14,823 nucleotides of DNA from DATKMS01 sp041497995 (GTDB lineage Bacteria > Desulfobacterota > Binatia > HRBIN30). Positions 1-6,634 of this stretch are shown here, piece by piece. The notes under the pieces were generated by a model. The model worked only from the letters and a program-made list of their open reading frames with translations. It did no database searches and was not told the origin of the DNA. The stretch is from positions 1 through 14,823 of the forward strand of contig JBGQHM010000139.1 in assembly GCA_041497995.1 (NCBI GenBank), in the 5' to 3' direction. Each line of letters starts with the position of its first letter. The stretch's first letter is position 1. A program made the position numbers and the translations under genes.

Positions 1-1322
1 CCGCGAAAGAGTCCGTCGATTGTGAACGCGGCGACGAAGTAGCCGATGATGATCCACGCGGTCGATCGCGGGCTGTCCCACAGGCTCAAGGCTTCGTACG
101 CCCACAGGTAGAGCAGCAGCAGTCCGACCGCGAGCCACTTCGACCGTAGCGGTTTTGGAAACCGCCAGCGCGCCGGCAGGAAGCGCCGGCCGAGGTCGCG
201 CGGCAGCATGAATGGACAGGCCATGCAGAAGACGTTGCCGGCGGCCAGCAATGCAACGACGGAGAAACCGCGCCAGTACGTCCACGGCAGCACACCCGCC
301 AAGTTCATCGGTGCCATCTGCGGGCCGCGCAAACCGTCGACCACCACGGCGATCGCCACCACCAACATGATCGCCTGCAGCACGCGTCGAGAATGCCTCC
401 AGCGCAGCAGCGATCCGATGACCGGTGCGTTCAGCAAATCCCACGGCCTGCGCACGCCGCCGGCTGCGAGCGCGACACTCGCTGCGCTCAGCTGCGTGCG
501 CCCGAGCGCGGGTGCACCGAGCCACTGGACCACCACCCAGCCCAACGGAATCAGGAACGCCACCGAGCCCGGCACCCACATGATCGCGCCGGCCGCCGCC
601 TGGTCGTTGAGGACCGTGATGCCCCACAGCCGCGGCACCGCGGCGTAGGCGGGATAGATGATCTGCTCCGAGAACGCGAAGAACGCCGAGAAGATGGTGT
701 TCTGGATGTCAGCGAGCAGCAGGTACGGAATCATTGCCCAGCGCGGCCAGATCGGCGTGCTCGGCCACGGCTGGATGACTGGCCACCAGAAGAGCAACGC
801 GGTCAACAGAAAGCTGACGTGCTCGACCTGATGCCACGCGGGCGAGCGCAGGGCCAGCTCGTACAGCGCCGGCACGTGCCACACCCACGTGGCAACCACG
901 AACGACAGCCAGCAGATGATGGGATGCGTGAGACGATGGCCGAACCGCTGCAACGCCGGCCACGCCACGAAGGGCCCCAGCCCATGCTTCAGGACGGCCG
1001 GCGGCAGTCCGCGCAGTAACGGTGTGGCTGGTGCGCCCAACCAGATGAGCGGCGGCGCTACCATCATGAGCAGCAAGTGCTGAGTCATGTGGACTTGCAG
1101 CAACAGCCCGCCGAATGTGTCGAGCGGCGAGGCGATTGCCACGAAGATCGTGGCCAAGCCGGCGGTGAAGGCGACGAGCCGCGCGCCGCCAAAACGTCGC
1201 GGCATCTGCCGGCGCAGCTGACGCCACCCGCGCGTGTAGACCCAGAGCGTGAGCAGCAAGGTGACGACCATGCCCGGCGGGACGTTCCAGGATTCCAGGG
1301 CTGCGGCGGCAGTCGGATCCAC
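1..1322 (-). CDS. ctaG: CtaG-type cytochrome c oxidase assembly protein with extra C-terminal CxxCP segment (partial, runs off left edge)
   Basis: The 440 visible residues read without a stop to the window edge; the C-terminus is missing. The start is GTG at 1322-1320, 1 bp after the phosphate transporter stop. A GGAGG lies 5 nt upstream (1332-1328), which settles the start. Residues about 19-270 match the caa3_CtaG family: several membrane segments, HMTQH (78-82), WHVPALY (148-154) and HQVEH (164-168). CtaG proteins act in the cytoplasmic membrane in copper insertion into, or assembly of, haem-copper oxidases. After residue 270 there are more hydrophobic stretches (about 318-330, 352-365, 397-413, 422-437) and FCMACP with C366 and C369. 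That resembles the membrane polyferredoxin (FesM/NapH-like) arrangement, but only one CxxC pair is visible, so the iron-sulphur assignment is inference. The CtaG half is confident and the C-terminal role is uncertain. Confidence 0.85.
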   Translation of the reverse strand, partial: MDPTAAAALESWNVPPGMVVTLLLTLWVYTRGWRQLRRQMPRRFGGARLVAFTAGLATIFVAIASPLDTFGGLLLQVHMTQHLLLMMVAPPLIWLGAPATPLLRGLPPAVLKHGLGPFVAWPALQRFGHRLTHPIICWLSFVVATWVWHVPALYELALRSPAWHQVEHVSFLLTALLFWWPVIQPWPSTPIWPRWAMIPYLLLADIQNTIFSAFFAFSEQIIYPAYAAVPRLWGITVLNDQAAAGAIMWVPGSVAFLIPLGWVVVQWLGAPALGRTQLSAASVALAAGGVRRPWDLLNAPVIGSLLRWRHSRRVLQAIMLVVAIAVVVDGLRGPQMAPMNLAGVLPWTYWRGFSVVALLAAGNVFCMACPFMLPRDLGRRFLPARWRFPKPLRSKWLAVGLLLLYLWAYEALSLWDSPRSTAWIIIGYFVAAFTIDGLFR

Positions 1323-1323
1323 G

Positions 1324-2973
1324 TCAGCCTCCGCCGGCACCGACGGGCAATGCGGCGGCCGCCAGGTTGGCCAGATGATCGTGGATCATGCGCAGGAACG
1401 TGAGCACCTCGAGGTGCAAGAGACTGCTCTCCACGGAGCTGGGCAGCCCGCGGCGCACGCGTTCCAGGTGGTGATCGCGCAGCAGCTCCGCCTCGTTCGC
1501 CAGCGCATCGTCGCTCGCGTGGACCCGACGAAGCCCGTCTGCGTTGCTACTCGCCAGGGACGTTAGCAGCAGGTTGAAGCTGGCCGCGATCTTGCGATAG
1601 TAGCCGTCGAGCTCGGCGCGTCCTTCGTCACTGAAACGGATCGACCCCTCCTGGAGCCGCCGCGCCAAGCGGGTCAGGTTGGTGGCGACGACACCGTGGA
1701 TCACATCGAGCTCCGCCAGCATGCGTGCCAGAGCCATCGGCTCGGATTGCACGTTCGGATCTTGGCCTTCCTGGGTCGCGATCTGCGCCAGGAAGGCGCG
1801 AAGCTGCGCCACCGAGCGGTCGGCCTCGGGCCGCGCGCGCCGCAGCGCATCGGTGGCAACACTGTCGAGGTGGGCGATGCCGCGCCAGGCGGCATCGAGA
1901 TCATCGCGCACTGTCTCGCCGAGGTACAGGATCTCCTCGCGCGCTTGGGCGACGGCGAGCGCCAGACTCTCCGGCGGCCGATCGCTGATCGCATGCGCAG
2001 CGTAGCGTGAGACGCCACCGCCGGCGGGTGCGGGAGCAAGGGCCGCTGCGGCGCGACTGATCGGGCCGAGCAACGGCACACCAAGCGCCGCCACCAGAAG
2101 GTTGAATCCGGTGTGTGCATTGGCGATCGCATGTGCACTCAAACCGCTGACCTGGCTGAGCAGCGCGGCGGCCTCGCCTGGCCAGATGAAAACGGGGACG
2201 GCTGCAAGGCCCTGTGCGAGCAACAAGCCGATGCCAAGGCGGCGTGAGTCGAGCGCATTCCAGCCGCCGATCAGCATGGTCAACCCGATGCCGAGGTTGG
2301 CGCCTACCACCCAGACGATCGCGGCAGCGAGCGGCACGCGGGCAGCGGTCGCAAACGCGATCATCAACGCGATGGTCGCGGTGGCCGACTGCGTGCCGAG
2401 GGAGAGTATCAGGCCGGTGAGTACGAGGCTCCACTGATGTCGATCGACCAGGTCCATCCATCCGAAGACCGCGCCGTGCTGCGCGCTGTCGCCGGTCAGC
2501 GCGTTCTGCACCAGGAGGATGCCGAGGAAGATGAAGCCAAGGCCCAGGACCACGCGCCCCACCTGACGCGTGCGCGGCGCGCGCTTGCCTTGACCGAGGA
2601 GGAAGCCGATCAGGATGATGATCGGTGCGTACGGGCTGAGGCTCAGAGCGACGAGCTGGATCGTGACGGTCAGGCCAACACCCGCACCCAACATCATCGC
2701 CAACATCTGCACAGCCGTCGCCCGGCGCGCCTGGACCGCATGCACGGCCAGGAGCGCCATGGTGGTACTGGACGGCGCGAGCAAGGACACGCCGAGGCCG
2801 CTGAGCAGTGCGCGCTCGCGATTCGCCGCCATGGCGTGGATCCATCCCTCGAGCTGCGAGCCAAACAGGCGGTCGAGCGCCTTGCGGAGGTAGCTGACGC
2901 CGAAGAGGATGAGCGCCACGGCGCCCGCCATCGTCAGCAGCTGCAGCAGGATTTTCACGCCGAGAGCATGCAC
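1324..2973 (-). CDS. Na+/phosphate cotransporter family protein with C-terminal PhoU-like domain
   Basis: 549 residues. The N-terminal half (about 10-310) is a membrane domain of the Na/Pi-cotransporter II-related family, built as an inverted repeat. Repeat 1 has APSSTT (66-71) and LGAGVG (95-100). Repeat 2 has TQSATAT (194-200) and GANLGIG (224-230). These stand where the family has QSSSA and GANIGTT motifs; the first copy is degenerate. HTGFN (287-291) fits the family's H..FN signature. Residues about 335-530 are soluble, helical and charged, as in PhoU-like domains fused to bacterial NptA/YjbB-type proteins. Likely role: sodium-coupled phosphate movement across the inner membrane; direction cannot be told. 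The GTG start at 2973 is uncertain because no clear ribosome binding site precedes it; the frame is closed upstream by a stop at 3028-3030. The ctaG-like gene follows in the same transcript. Confidence 0.88.
   Translation of the reverse strand: MHALGVKILLQLLTMAGAVALILFGVSYLRKALDRLFGSQLEGWIHAMAANRERALLSGLGVSLLAPSSTTMALLAVHAVQARRATAVQMLAMMLGAGVGLTVTIQLVALSLSPYAPIIILIGFLLGQGKRAPRTRQVGRVVLGLGFIFLGILLVQNALTGDSAQHGAVFGWMDLVDRHQWSLVLTGLILSLGTQSATATIALMIAFATAARVPLAAAIVWVVGANLGIGLTMLIGGWNALDSRRLGIGLLLAQGLAAVPVFIWPGEAAALLSQVSGLSAHAIANAHTGFNLLVAALGVPLLGPISRAAAALAPAPAGGGVSRYAAHAISDRPPESLALAVAQAREEILYLGETVRDDLDAAWRGIAHLDSVATDALRRARPEADRSVAQLRAFLAQIATQEGQDPNVQSEPMALARMLAELDVIHGVVATNLTRLARRLQEGSIRFSDEGRAELDGYYRKIAASFNLLLTSLASSNADGLRRVHASDDALANEAELLRDHHLERVRRGLPSSVESSLLHLEVLTFLRMIHDHLANLAAAALPVGAGGG
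1328..1332 (-). promoter_or_regulatory. Ribosome binding site for the ctaG-like gene
   Basis: On the minus strand GGAGG lies 5 nt before the GTG at 1322. It sits inside the last codons of the phosphate transporter gene, so translation of the two proteins is probably coupled. It is the main evidence for the GTG start. Confidence 0.7.
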
Positions 2974-3220
2974 GAACGGGGCGCAGTTTGCATCCGGAGG
3001 TCCTGCCGGCGCGCGTCTATCCGCTCCCTAACCCCAACTCGGAAATGCTCCCCACCACGAAGACACGAAGAGCACGAAGAATCAAAGAGGAGACCGTTTC
3101 TGAACCTCAATTCGTGGTGCGCCGTTTCTGAGGCCTTCTGAAATGGGTCATGGCGGTCTCAGAGAACGTTCCTCTTTGTGAACTTCGTGCCTTCGTGTGC
3201 TCTCTTTTTTCTGATCGAGG
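2974..3220. other. Gene-free spacer holding a dispersed-type repeat
   Basis: 247 bp between two minus-strand genes. No convincing ORF is visible. About half of it is the inverted CACGAAG repeat described separately. A run of six T at 3205-3210 is not preceded by a terminator-like stem on either strand. Confidence 0.6.
3056..3198. repeat. Inverted repeat of CACGAAG-type dispersed sequence
   Basis: Left part: CACGAAG occurs at 3056, 3064 and 3073, followed by CAAAGAGGA. Right part: the reverse complement of the same pattern at 3170-3198, with two CACGAAG units followed by CAAAGAGGA. Arms 3063-3091 and 3170-3198 are both 29 nt, identical at the ends and differing by a 1-nt shift in the middle; about 78 nt lie between. 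The arms are visible directly. That CGAAGACACGAAG-like sequences occur widely as dispersed repeats in environmental genomes is from memory. Confidence 0.7.
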
Positions 3221-3904
3221 TTAGGAAGCGGATGCCTTGTGAGCCCGGTCGGCGGGCTGTTCCCACAGCCGATGTCCGCCGACGAAGGCGTTGGCGTTGT
3301 CACCCAGCTTCGCGCCGGGTGGCAGATGCTTGAGCTTCTTGGCGTTGCCGCCGCCGAGCACGACGTAGTCCGCTTCCAGACTCGCTTTGAAGCGGGTCAC
3401 GACGTCTTCGACTGCAGCGGTCCACTTCCTTTTGCCGAGCCGCTTCAGCCCGCGCAGGCCGACGTAGTCTTCGAAGGTGCGGCCCTTCTTGTACGGCAGA
3501 TGCGCCAACTCCATCGGCTCCAGAAGGCCGTCGACAACCATCGCGGAACCCAAACCGGTCCCCAACCCGAGGAACAGCATCCGTCCACCCGCGTAGCTGC
3601 CGAGCGCCTGCATTGCAGCGTCGTTGATCAGCTTCACCGGATGCTTGAACGCTGCCTTGAAATTGAAGCCGACCCAGCTACTGCCCAGATTGCGCGGCTC
3701 GGCAAGCGGCTTTCCGTGGATCACGGGTCCTGGAAACCCGATAGAGACGACGTCGTACTTCCATTCCTTCGCCGCCTTGAGCACAGCGGCGACCATCTGC
3801 CGCGCCGTCATCTTTGGTCCGGAGTCGATCTTGACAGTGTCCTTGCGACCCGTTGCGGACACTTTCACGTGCGTGCCGCCCACGTCGACCACCAGTACGT
3901 TCAT
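3221..3904 (-). CDS. ppgK: ROK-family kinase, polyphosphate glucokinase-like
   Basis: 227 residues, somewhat shorter than usual polyphosphate glucokinases (about 250). ATP/polyphosphate site: VDVGGTHVKV (6-15) and GLGTGLGSA (113-121). The NDAA at 94-97 carries D95, the expected catalytic base. ELAHL (132-136) stands where PPGKs have ELGHL, and VVLGGGNAKK (181-190) is the C-terminal glycine motif. The expected reaction is phosphorylation of glucose with polyphosphate or ATP in the cytoplasm; the donor cannot be told. The chosen ATG at 3904 has a purine-rich AGGGGGGAAG just upstream. A longer reading from 3964 would overlap the regulator gene. It lies 40 bp downstream of the response regulator on the same strand and probably shares its transcript. 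Confidence 0.75.
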   Translation of the reverse strand: MNVLVVDVGGTHVKVSATGRKDTVKIDSGPKMTARQMVAAVLKAAKEWKYDVVSIGFPGPVIHGKPLAEPRNLGSSWVGFNFKAAFKHPVKLINDAAMQALGSYAGGRMLFLGLGTGLGSAMVVDGLLEPMELAHLPYKKGRTFEDYVGLRGLKRLGKRKWTAAVEDVVTRFKASLEADYVVLGGGNAKKLKHLPPGAKLGDNANAFVGGHRLWEQPADRAHKASAS

Positions 3905-3908
3905 CGCC

Positions 3909-3918
3909 TTCCCCCCTC
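3909..3918 (-). promoter_or_regulatory. Ribosome binding site for the ROK kinase
   Basis: Minus-strand AGGGGGGAAG ends 4 nt before the ATG at 3904. It supports the internal ATG over the upstream start at 3964. Confidence 0.55.
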
Positions 3919-3944
3919 TCACTATGGCCGCTGCGCCGAGGTGA

Positions 3945-5348
3945 TCAGTCGTCGCCCTCACCACTCGGCGTCTTGATGCCGTACTTCTGAACGCGATAGC
4001 GCAGCGTCTGCCGGGTCGTTCCCAGCTTGCGCGCGGCCCCCATCACATTGAAGTCGGACAGCTCCAGCGCGGTGCTGACGATGTAGCGGTCCATATCTTC
4101 CAACGACATGCTGCCGTCGAGCGGCAGAATCAGGCGGTCGCCCTCGACCGTTGCCTGCGCCGCCGCCGGCGCGTGCGAGCGCAGTTGCAGCCACTGAATG
4201 GGAAAGACATCGCTGTCTGAGAACAGCACGCAGCGTTCGATCACGTTGCGCAGCTCGCGGACGTTTCCGGGCCAGTCGTACACCTTGAGCGCGGCCCACA
4301 CCTCCTCCGGGATCTGGCGCACATTCCGCCCGGAGCGTGCGTTGTACTCGGCCACCAACACCGGCACCAACTGCTCGAGGTCGTCGATGCGCTCGCGCAG
4401 ACTCGGCAGCGTGATCCCGAACACCGACAAGCGATGGTAGAGGTCGCCGCGGAAGGTCCCCTCCTCGACGCGTTCCTCGAGGTTGTGGTTGCTGGCCGCG
4501 ACGAACTGCACGTCGACGGTGACCTCGTGCTCCGATCCGAGTGGGCGGACCTTCTGGTCTTCGATGACCTTCAGGAGCTTCGACTGCAAGTCGGTAGGCA
4601 GCTCGGCGATCTCGTCGAGGAAGAGCGTCCCGCCGCTGGCTTGTTCGACGAGGCCGCGGCGTCGCTTCTTGGCGCCGGTGAAGGCGCCGGCTTCATGGCC
4701 GAAGACCTCCGATTCGAGGAGCTCGCGCGGCAACGCGGCGCAGTTGATCTCCACCAGCGGGCCGCCCGAGCGCAGGCCGTTGTAGTGCAGGATGCGCGTG
4801 GCCAAGCCCTTACCGGTTCCCGTGTCGCCGCCGATGATCAATGCACTGAACGGCACCTGCGTGAGCTTGCGCAGGACATCGCGTGTGGCGCCGGCGGCGG
4901 AGCTTTCGCCGATGAAGGCGTCGATCGAGTAGCTCTGATGCTGCTGGTGCGCCTGCTCGTGCAGCCGCCGCTGCGCCCGCGCGCTGCGTGCCGCCCCGGC
5001 GATCACCAGATCGAGTCGCTTCTGGTCGCACGGTTTTTCGAGGAAGTCGTACGCGCCGAGCCGCAGTGCGCGCACCGAGTCGGTCACCGTGCCGTAGCCG
5101 GTGAGGAACATCCACTCGCCGCTCCGACCATGCTGGCGGATCTCTTCGAGCAGATCGAGCGCGTTACCGTCCGGCAGGTTCATGTCGGACAACACCACGA
5201 GCGGCTCGATCTCCTCCTCGAGCAACGTGCGCCGCGCGCTGGCGAGGTCGGTGCGCAGTTCCACCTGCCACCCGTCACGGCGGAAGTGGCGGGCGAGCTC
5301 GTTCCCCAGCAACTCTTCGTCTTCGATGAGCAGGAGCGTGTCGGCCAT
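3945..5348 (-). CDS. Sigma-54-dependent NtrC-family response regulator
   Basis: 467 residues with all three standard domains. Receiver (about 3-118): acidic pocket E9-D10, phospho-acceptor D55 in LSDMNLPD, T83 and K105. AAA+ sigma-54 activator domain (about 144-375): Walker A GDTGTGKG (174-181), GAFTGA (221-226) for contact with sigma-54, Walker B TLFLDEIAELP (241-251), arginine-rich RGDLYHRL (300-307) and WPGNVREL (359-366). Fis-type HTH at about 434-456 (NVMGAARKLGTTRQTLRYRV). When phosphorylated it should open sigma-54 promoters. No histidine kinase gene lies in the window, so its partner and targets are unknown. The start is ATG at 5348 without a clear ribosome binding site; the receiver domain begins normally from there. 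It heads a likely two-gene unit with the ROK kinase and is divergent from the CoA transferase. Confidence 0.93.
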   Translation of the reverse strand: MADTLLLIEDEELLGNELARHFRRDGWQVELRTDLASARRTLLEEEIEPLVVLSDMNLPDGNALDLLEEIRQHGRSGEWMFLTGYGTVTDSVRALRLGAYDFLEKPCDQKRLDLVIAGAARSARAQRRLHEQAHQQHQSYSIDAFIGESSAAGATRDVLRKLTQVPFSALIIGGDTGTGKGLATRILHYNGLRSGGPLVEINCAALPRELLESEVFGHEAGAFTGAKKRRRGLVEQASGGTLFLDEIAELPTDLQSKLLKVIEDQKVRPLGSEHEVTVDVQFVAASNHNLEERVEEGTFRGDLYHRLSVFGITLPSLRERIDDLEQLVPVLVAEYNARSGRNVRQIPEEVWAALKVYDWPGNVRELRNVIERCVLFSDSDVFPIQWLQLRSHAPAAAQATVEGDRLILPLDGSMSLEDMDRYIVSTALELSDFNVMGAARKLGTTRQTLRYRVQKYGIKTPSGEGDD

Positions 5349-5442
5349 GGTCTGTGCTGGAAGGAACTAACCACAGATGCGGGCAGATGAACACACCGCG
5401 AGGCGCTTGTAATCCTCCCATCACCCGGTCTACGCCTGCGGC
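5349..5442. promoter_or_regulatory. Divergent intergenic region with direct CAGATG repeats
   Basis: 94 bp separates the starts of the response regulator (minus) and the CoA transferase (plus), so promoters of both must lie here or inside the genes. CAGATG occurs at 5374-5379 and 5384-5389, 10 bp apart, within a segment at 5369-5394. This could be a protein-binding site on one helix face. It could equally be a fragment of an 'ACAGATGNACACAGATG'-type dispersed repeat that I remember from environmental genomes. No clear -24/-12 or -35/-10 pair was found. Confidence 0.35.
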
Positions 5443-6630
5443 ATGCCGTTCCGTCACCTCACCGTCGTCGACATCGCTACGTTGGGAGCGGCGCCGCAGA
5501 TCGCGGCGTTTTTCGGTGACTTCGGTGCGCGGGTGATCAAGATCGAGCATCCGCGCGGCGACTCGTTGCGGCGCCTGGTCGACCGGCGCGGCGTGGCCCT
5601 GCAGTGGAAGATCGTCAATCGCAACAAGCAATGCATCACGCTCGATCTGACCAAGCCGGCGGGCCGTGAGCTTCTTGAGAAGATTCTGGTGCGCGCCGAT
5701 TTGCTGGTGTGCGCGCTCAGCCGTGACCGCTTGATGCGCTGGGGGCTCGACACGGAACAGCTGGCGCAGCGCCATCCGCGGTTGGTGGTCGTGAACCTCA
5801 CCGCGTACGGCACGACGGGTCCGTGGGCCGACCGCTCGGGCTCCGGCACTCTCGCCGAAGCGATCAGCGGCCTGGCGGCGCTCACCGGTCCGGTGGATGC
5901 ACCGCCGACGCTCTCGCCGGTTGGGCTCGGCGACTATATGGGCGTGTTGCAGGGCATCATTGCGGCACTGCTTGGGCTGTACGGACGCGATGCGCCGACC
6001 GGCAGCGGCCGTGGCGAGTTGCTCGACGTTGCGATGTACGAGCCGCTGCTCGGTTTGCTGGCGTCGCGCATCGCTACGGCAACGCGGGACGGCGTCGAGC
6101 CTGGACGTCATGGCAATCGTTTTCCAACCGTGGCGCCGCGCAACACCTATCGCGCCGCAGACGGCGCATGGGTCGCGCTCACCGCCGGCACGGACGATCT
6201 CGTCCGCAAGCTGTTCGACCTTCTCGGGCGACCCGAGCTGCGCGACGACCCGCGCTTTCGGGACAACCTGGCGCGCGTCGCACATGTCGATGAGCTCGAC
6301 GCCATCATCAGTGAATGGATCGCCGCACGTTCGCGCGACGAGGTCGTCGAGAAGTTCAACGCTGCGGGCGTGTCCCTTGCCGCGGTTGATGGACTCCTGC
6401 GTGTGGCCGCGAATCCGCAGTTTCGCGCGCGGACGAATTTGGTCGATGTCGTCGATGCCGAGGCAGGTCCGATTACTACGGCCGCGCCGTCACCGGCGCG
6501 GGCGCACGAGCCGGGTCGCATCCGTCACCTCGGCCGCGGGCTCGGTGCGGACAACCGAGACGTCTACTGCACCTGGCTCGGTCTCGACGAACGCGAGTTG
6601 GCAGCACTTGCTACCGACGGGGTGATCTGA
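5443..6630 (+). CDS. Class III (CaiB/BaiF family) CoA transferase
   Basis: 395 residues, the usual length for the family. The N-terminus (VVDIATLGAAPQIAAFFGDFGARVIKIEHP, 8-37) is the typical CoA-binding fold with its GARVIKIE signature. NLTAYGTTGPWADRSG (118-133) is the family loop. D164 in GLGDYMG is placed where class III transferases carry the aspartate that forms the acyl anhydride. GRGELLDVAMYE (189-200) follows as expected. The reaction is transfer of CoA between carboxylic acids in the cytoplasm; the acid pair cannot be read from sequence. The ATG at 5443 is chosen because the conserved N-terminus begins immediately; the ribosome binding site is weak. It is divergent from the response regulator and convergent with the aldehyde dehydrogenase (4 bp between stops). 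Activation of an acid for the neighbouring catabolic genes is a reasonable inference. Confidence 0.9.
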   Translation: MPFRHLTVVDIATLGAAPQIAAFFGDFGARVIKIEHPRGDSLRRLVDRRGVALQWKIVNRNKQCITLDLTKPAGRELLEKILVRADLLVCALSRDRLMRWGLDTEQLAQRHPRLVVVNLTAYGTTGPWADRSGSGTLAEAISGLAALTGPVDAPPTLSPVGLGDYMGVLQGIIAALLGLYGRDAPTGSGRGELLDVAMYEPLLGLLASRIATATRDGVEPGRHGNRFPTVAPRNTYRAADGAWVALTAGTDDLVRKLFDLLGRPELRDDPRFRDNLARVAHVDELDAIISEWIAARSRDEVVEKFNAAGVSLAAVDGLLRVAANPQFRARTNLVDVVDAEAGPITTAAPSPARAHEPGRIRHLGRGLGADNRDVYCTWLGLDERELAALATDGVI

Positions 6631-6634
6631 AGCA

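Noticed and set aside
208..1019. Plus-strand ORFs at 208-648 and 393-1019
   Set aside because: Opposite strand of the ctaG-like gene. Their products are low-complexity Arg/Pro/Ala-rich without family signatures, whereas the minus-strand frame gives clear CtaG motifs.
709..1227. Minus-strand ORF of 172 codons
   Set aside because: Wrong frame of the ctaG-like gene. The true frame, starting with GTG at 1322, reads HMTQH and WHVPALY in the same DNA.
3056..3090. CRISPR-like array from the three CACGAAG units
   Set aside because: Units are 7 bp with 1-2 bp between them. There are no spacers and no cas genes.
3200..3212. Possible rho-independent terminator at the T-run
   Set aside because: The six T are on the plus strand, where no gene ends. 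On the minus strand this becomes an A-run after the kinase stop, and no stable stem directly precedes it.
4434..5390. Plus-strand ORF of 318 codons
   Set aside because: Mirror of the NtrC-type regulator, which has complete motifs on the minus strand. It is typical of high-GC antisense open frames.
5275..6285. Minus-strand ORF of 336 codons
   Set aside because: Antisense to the CoA transferase and overlapping the regulator; no recognisable domain.
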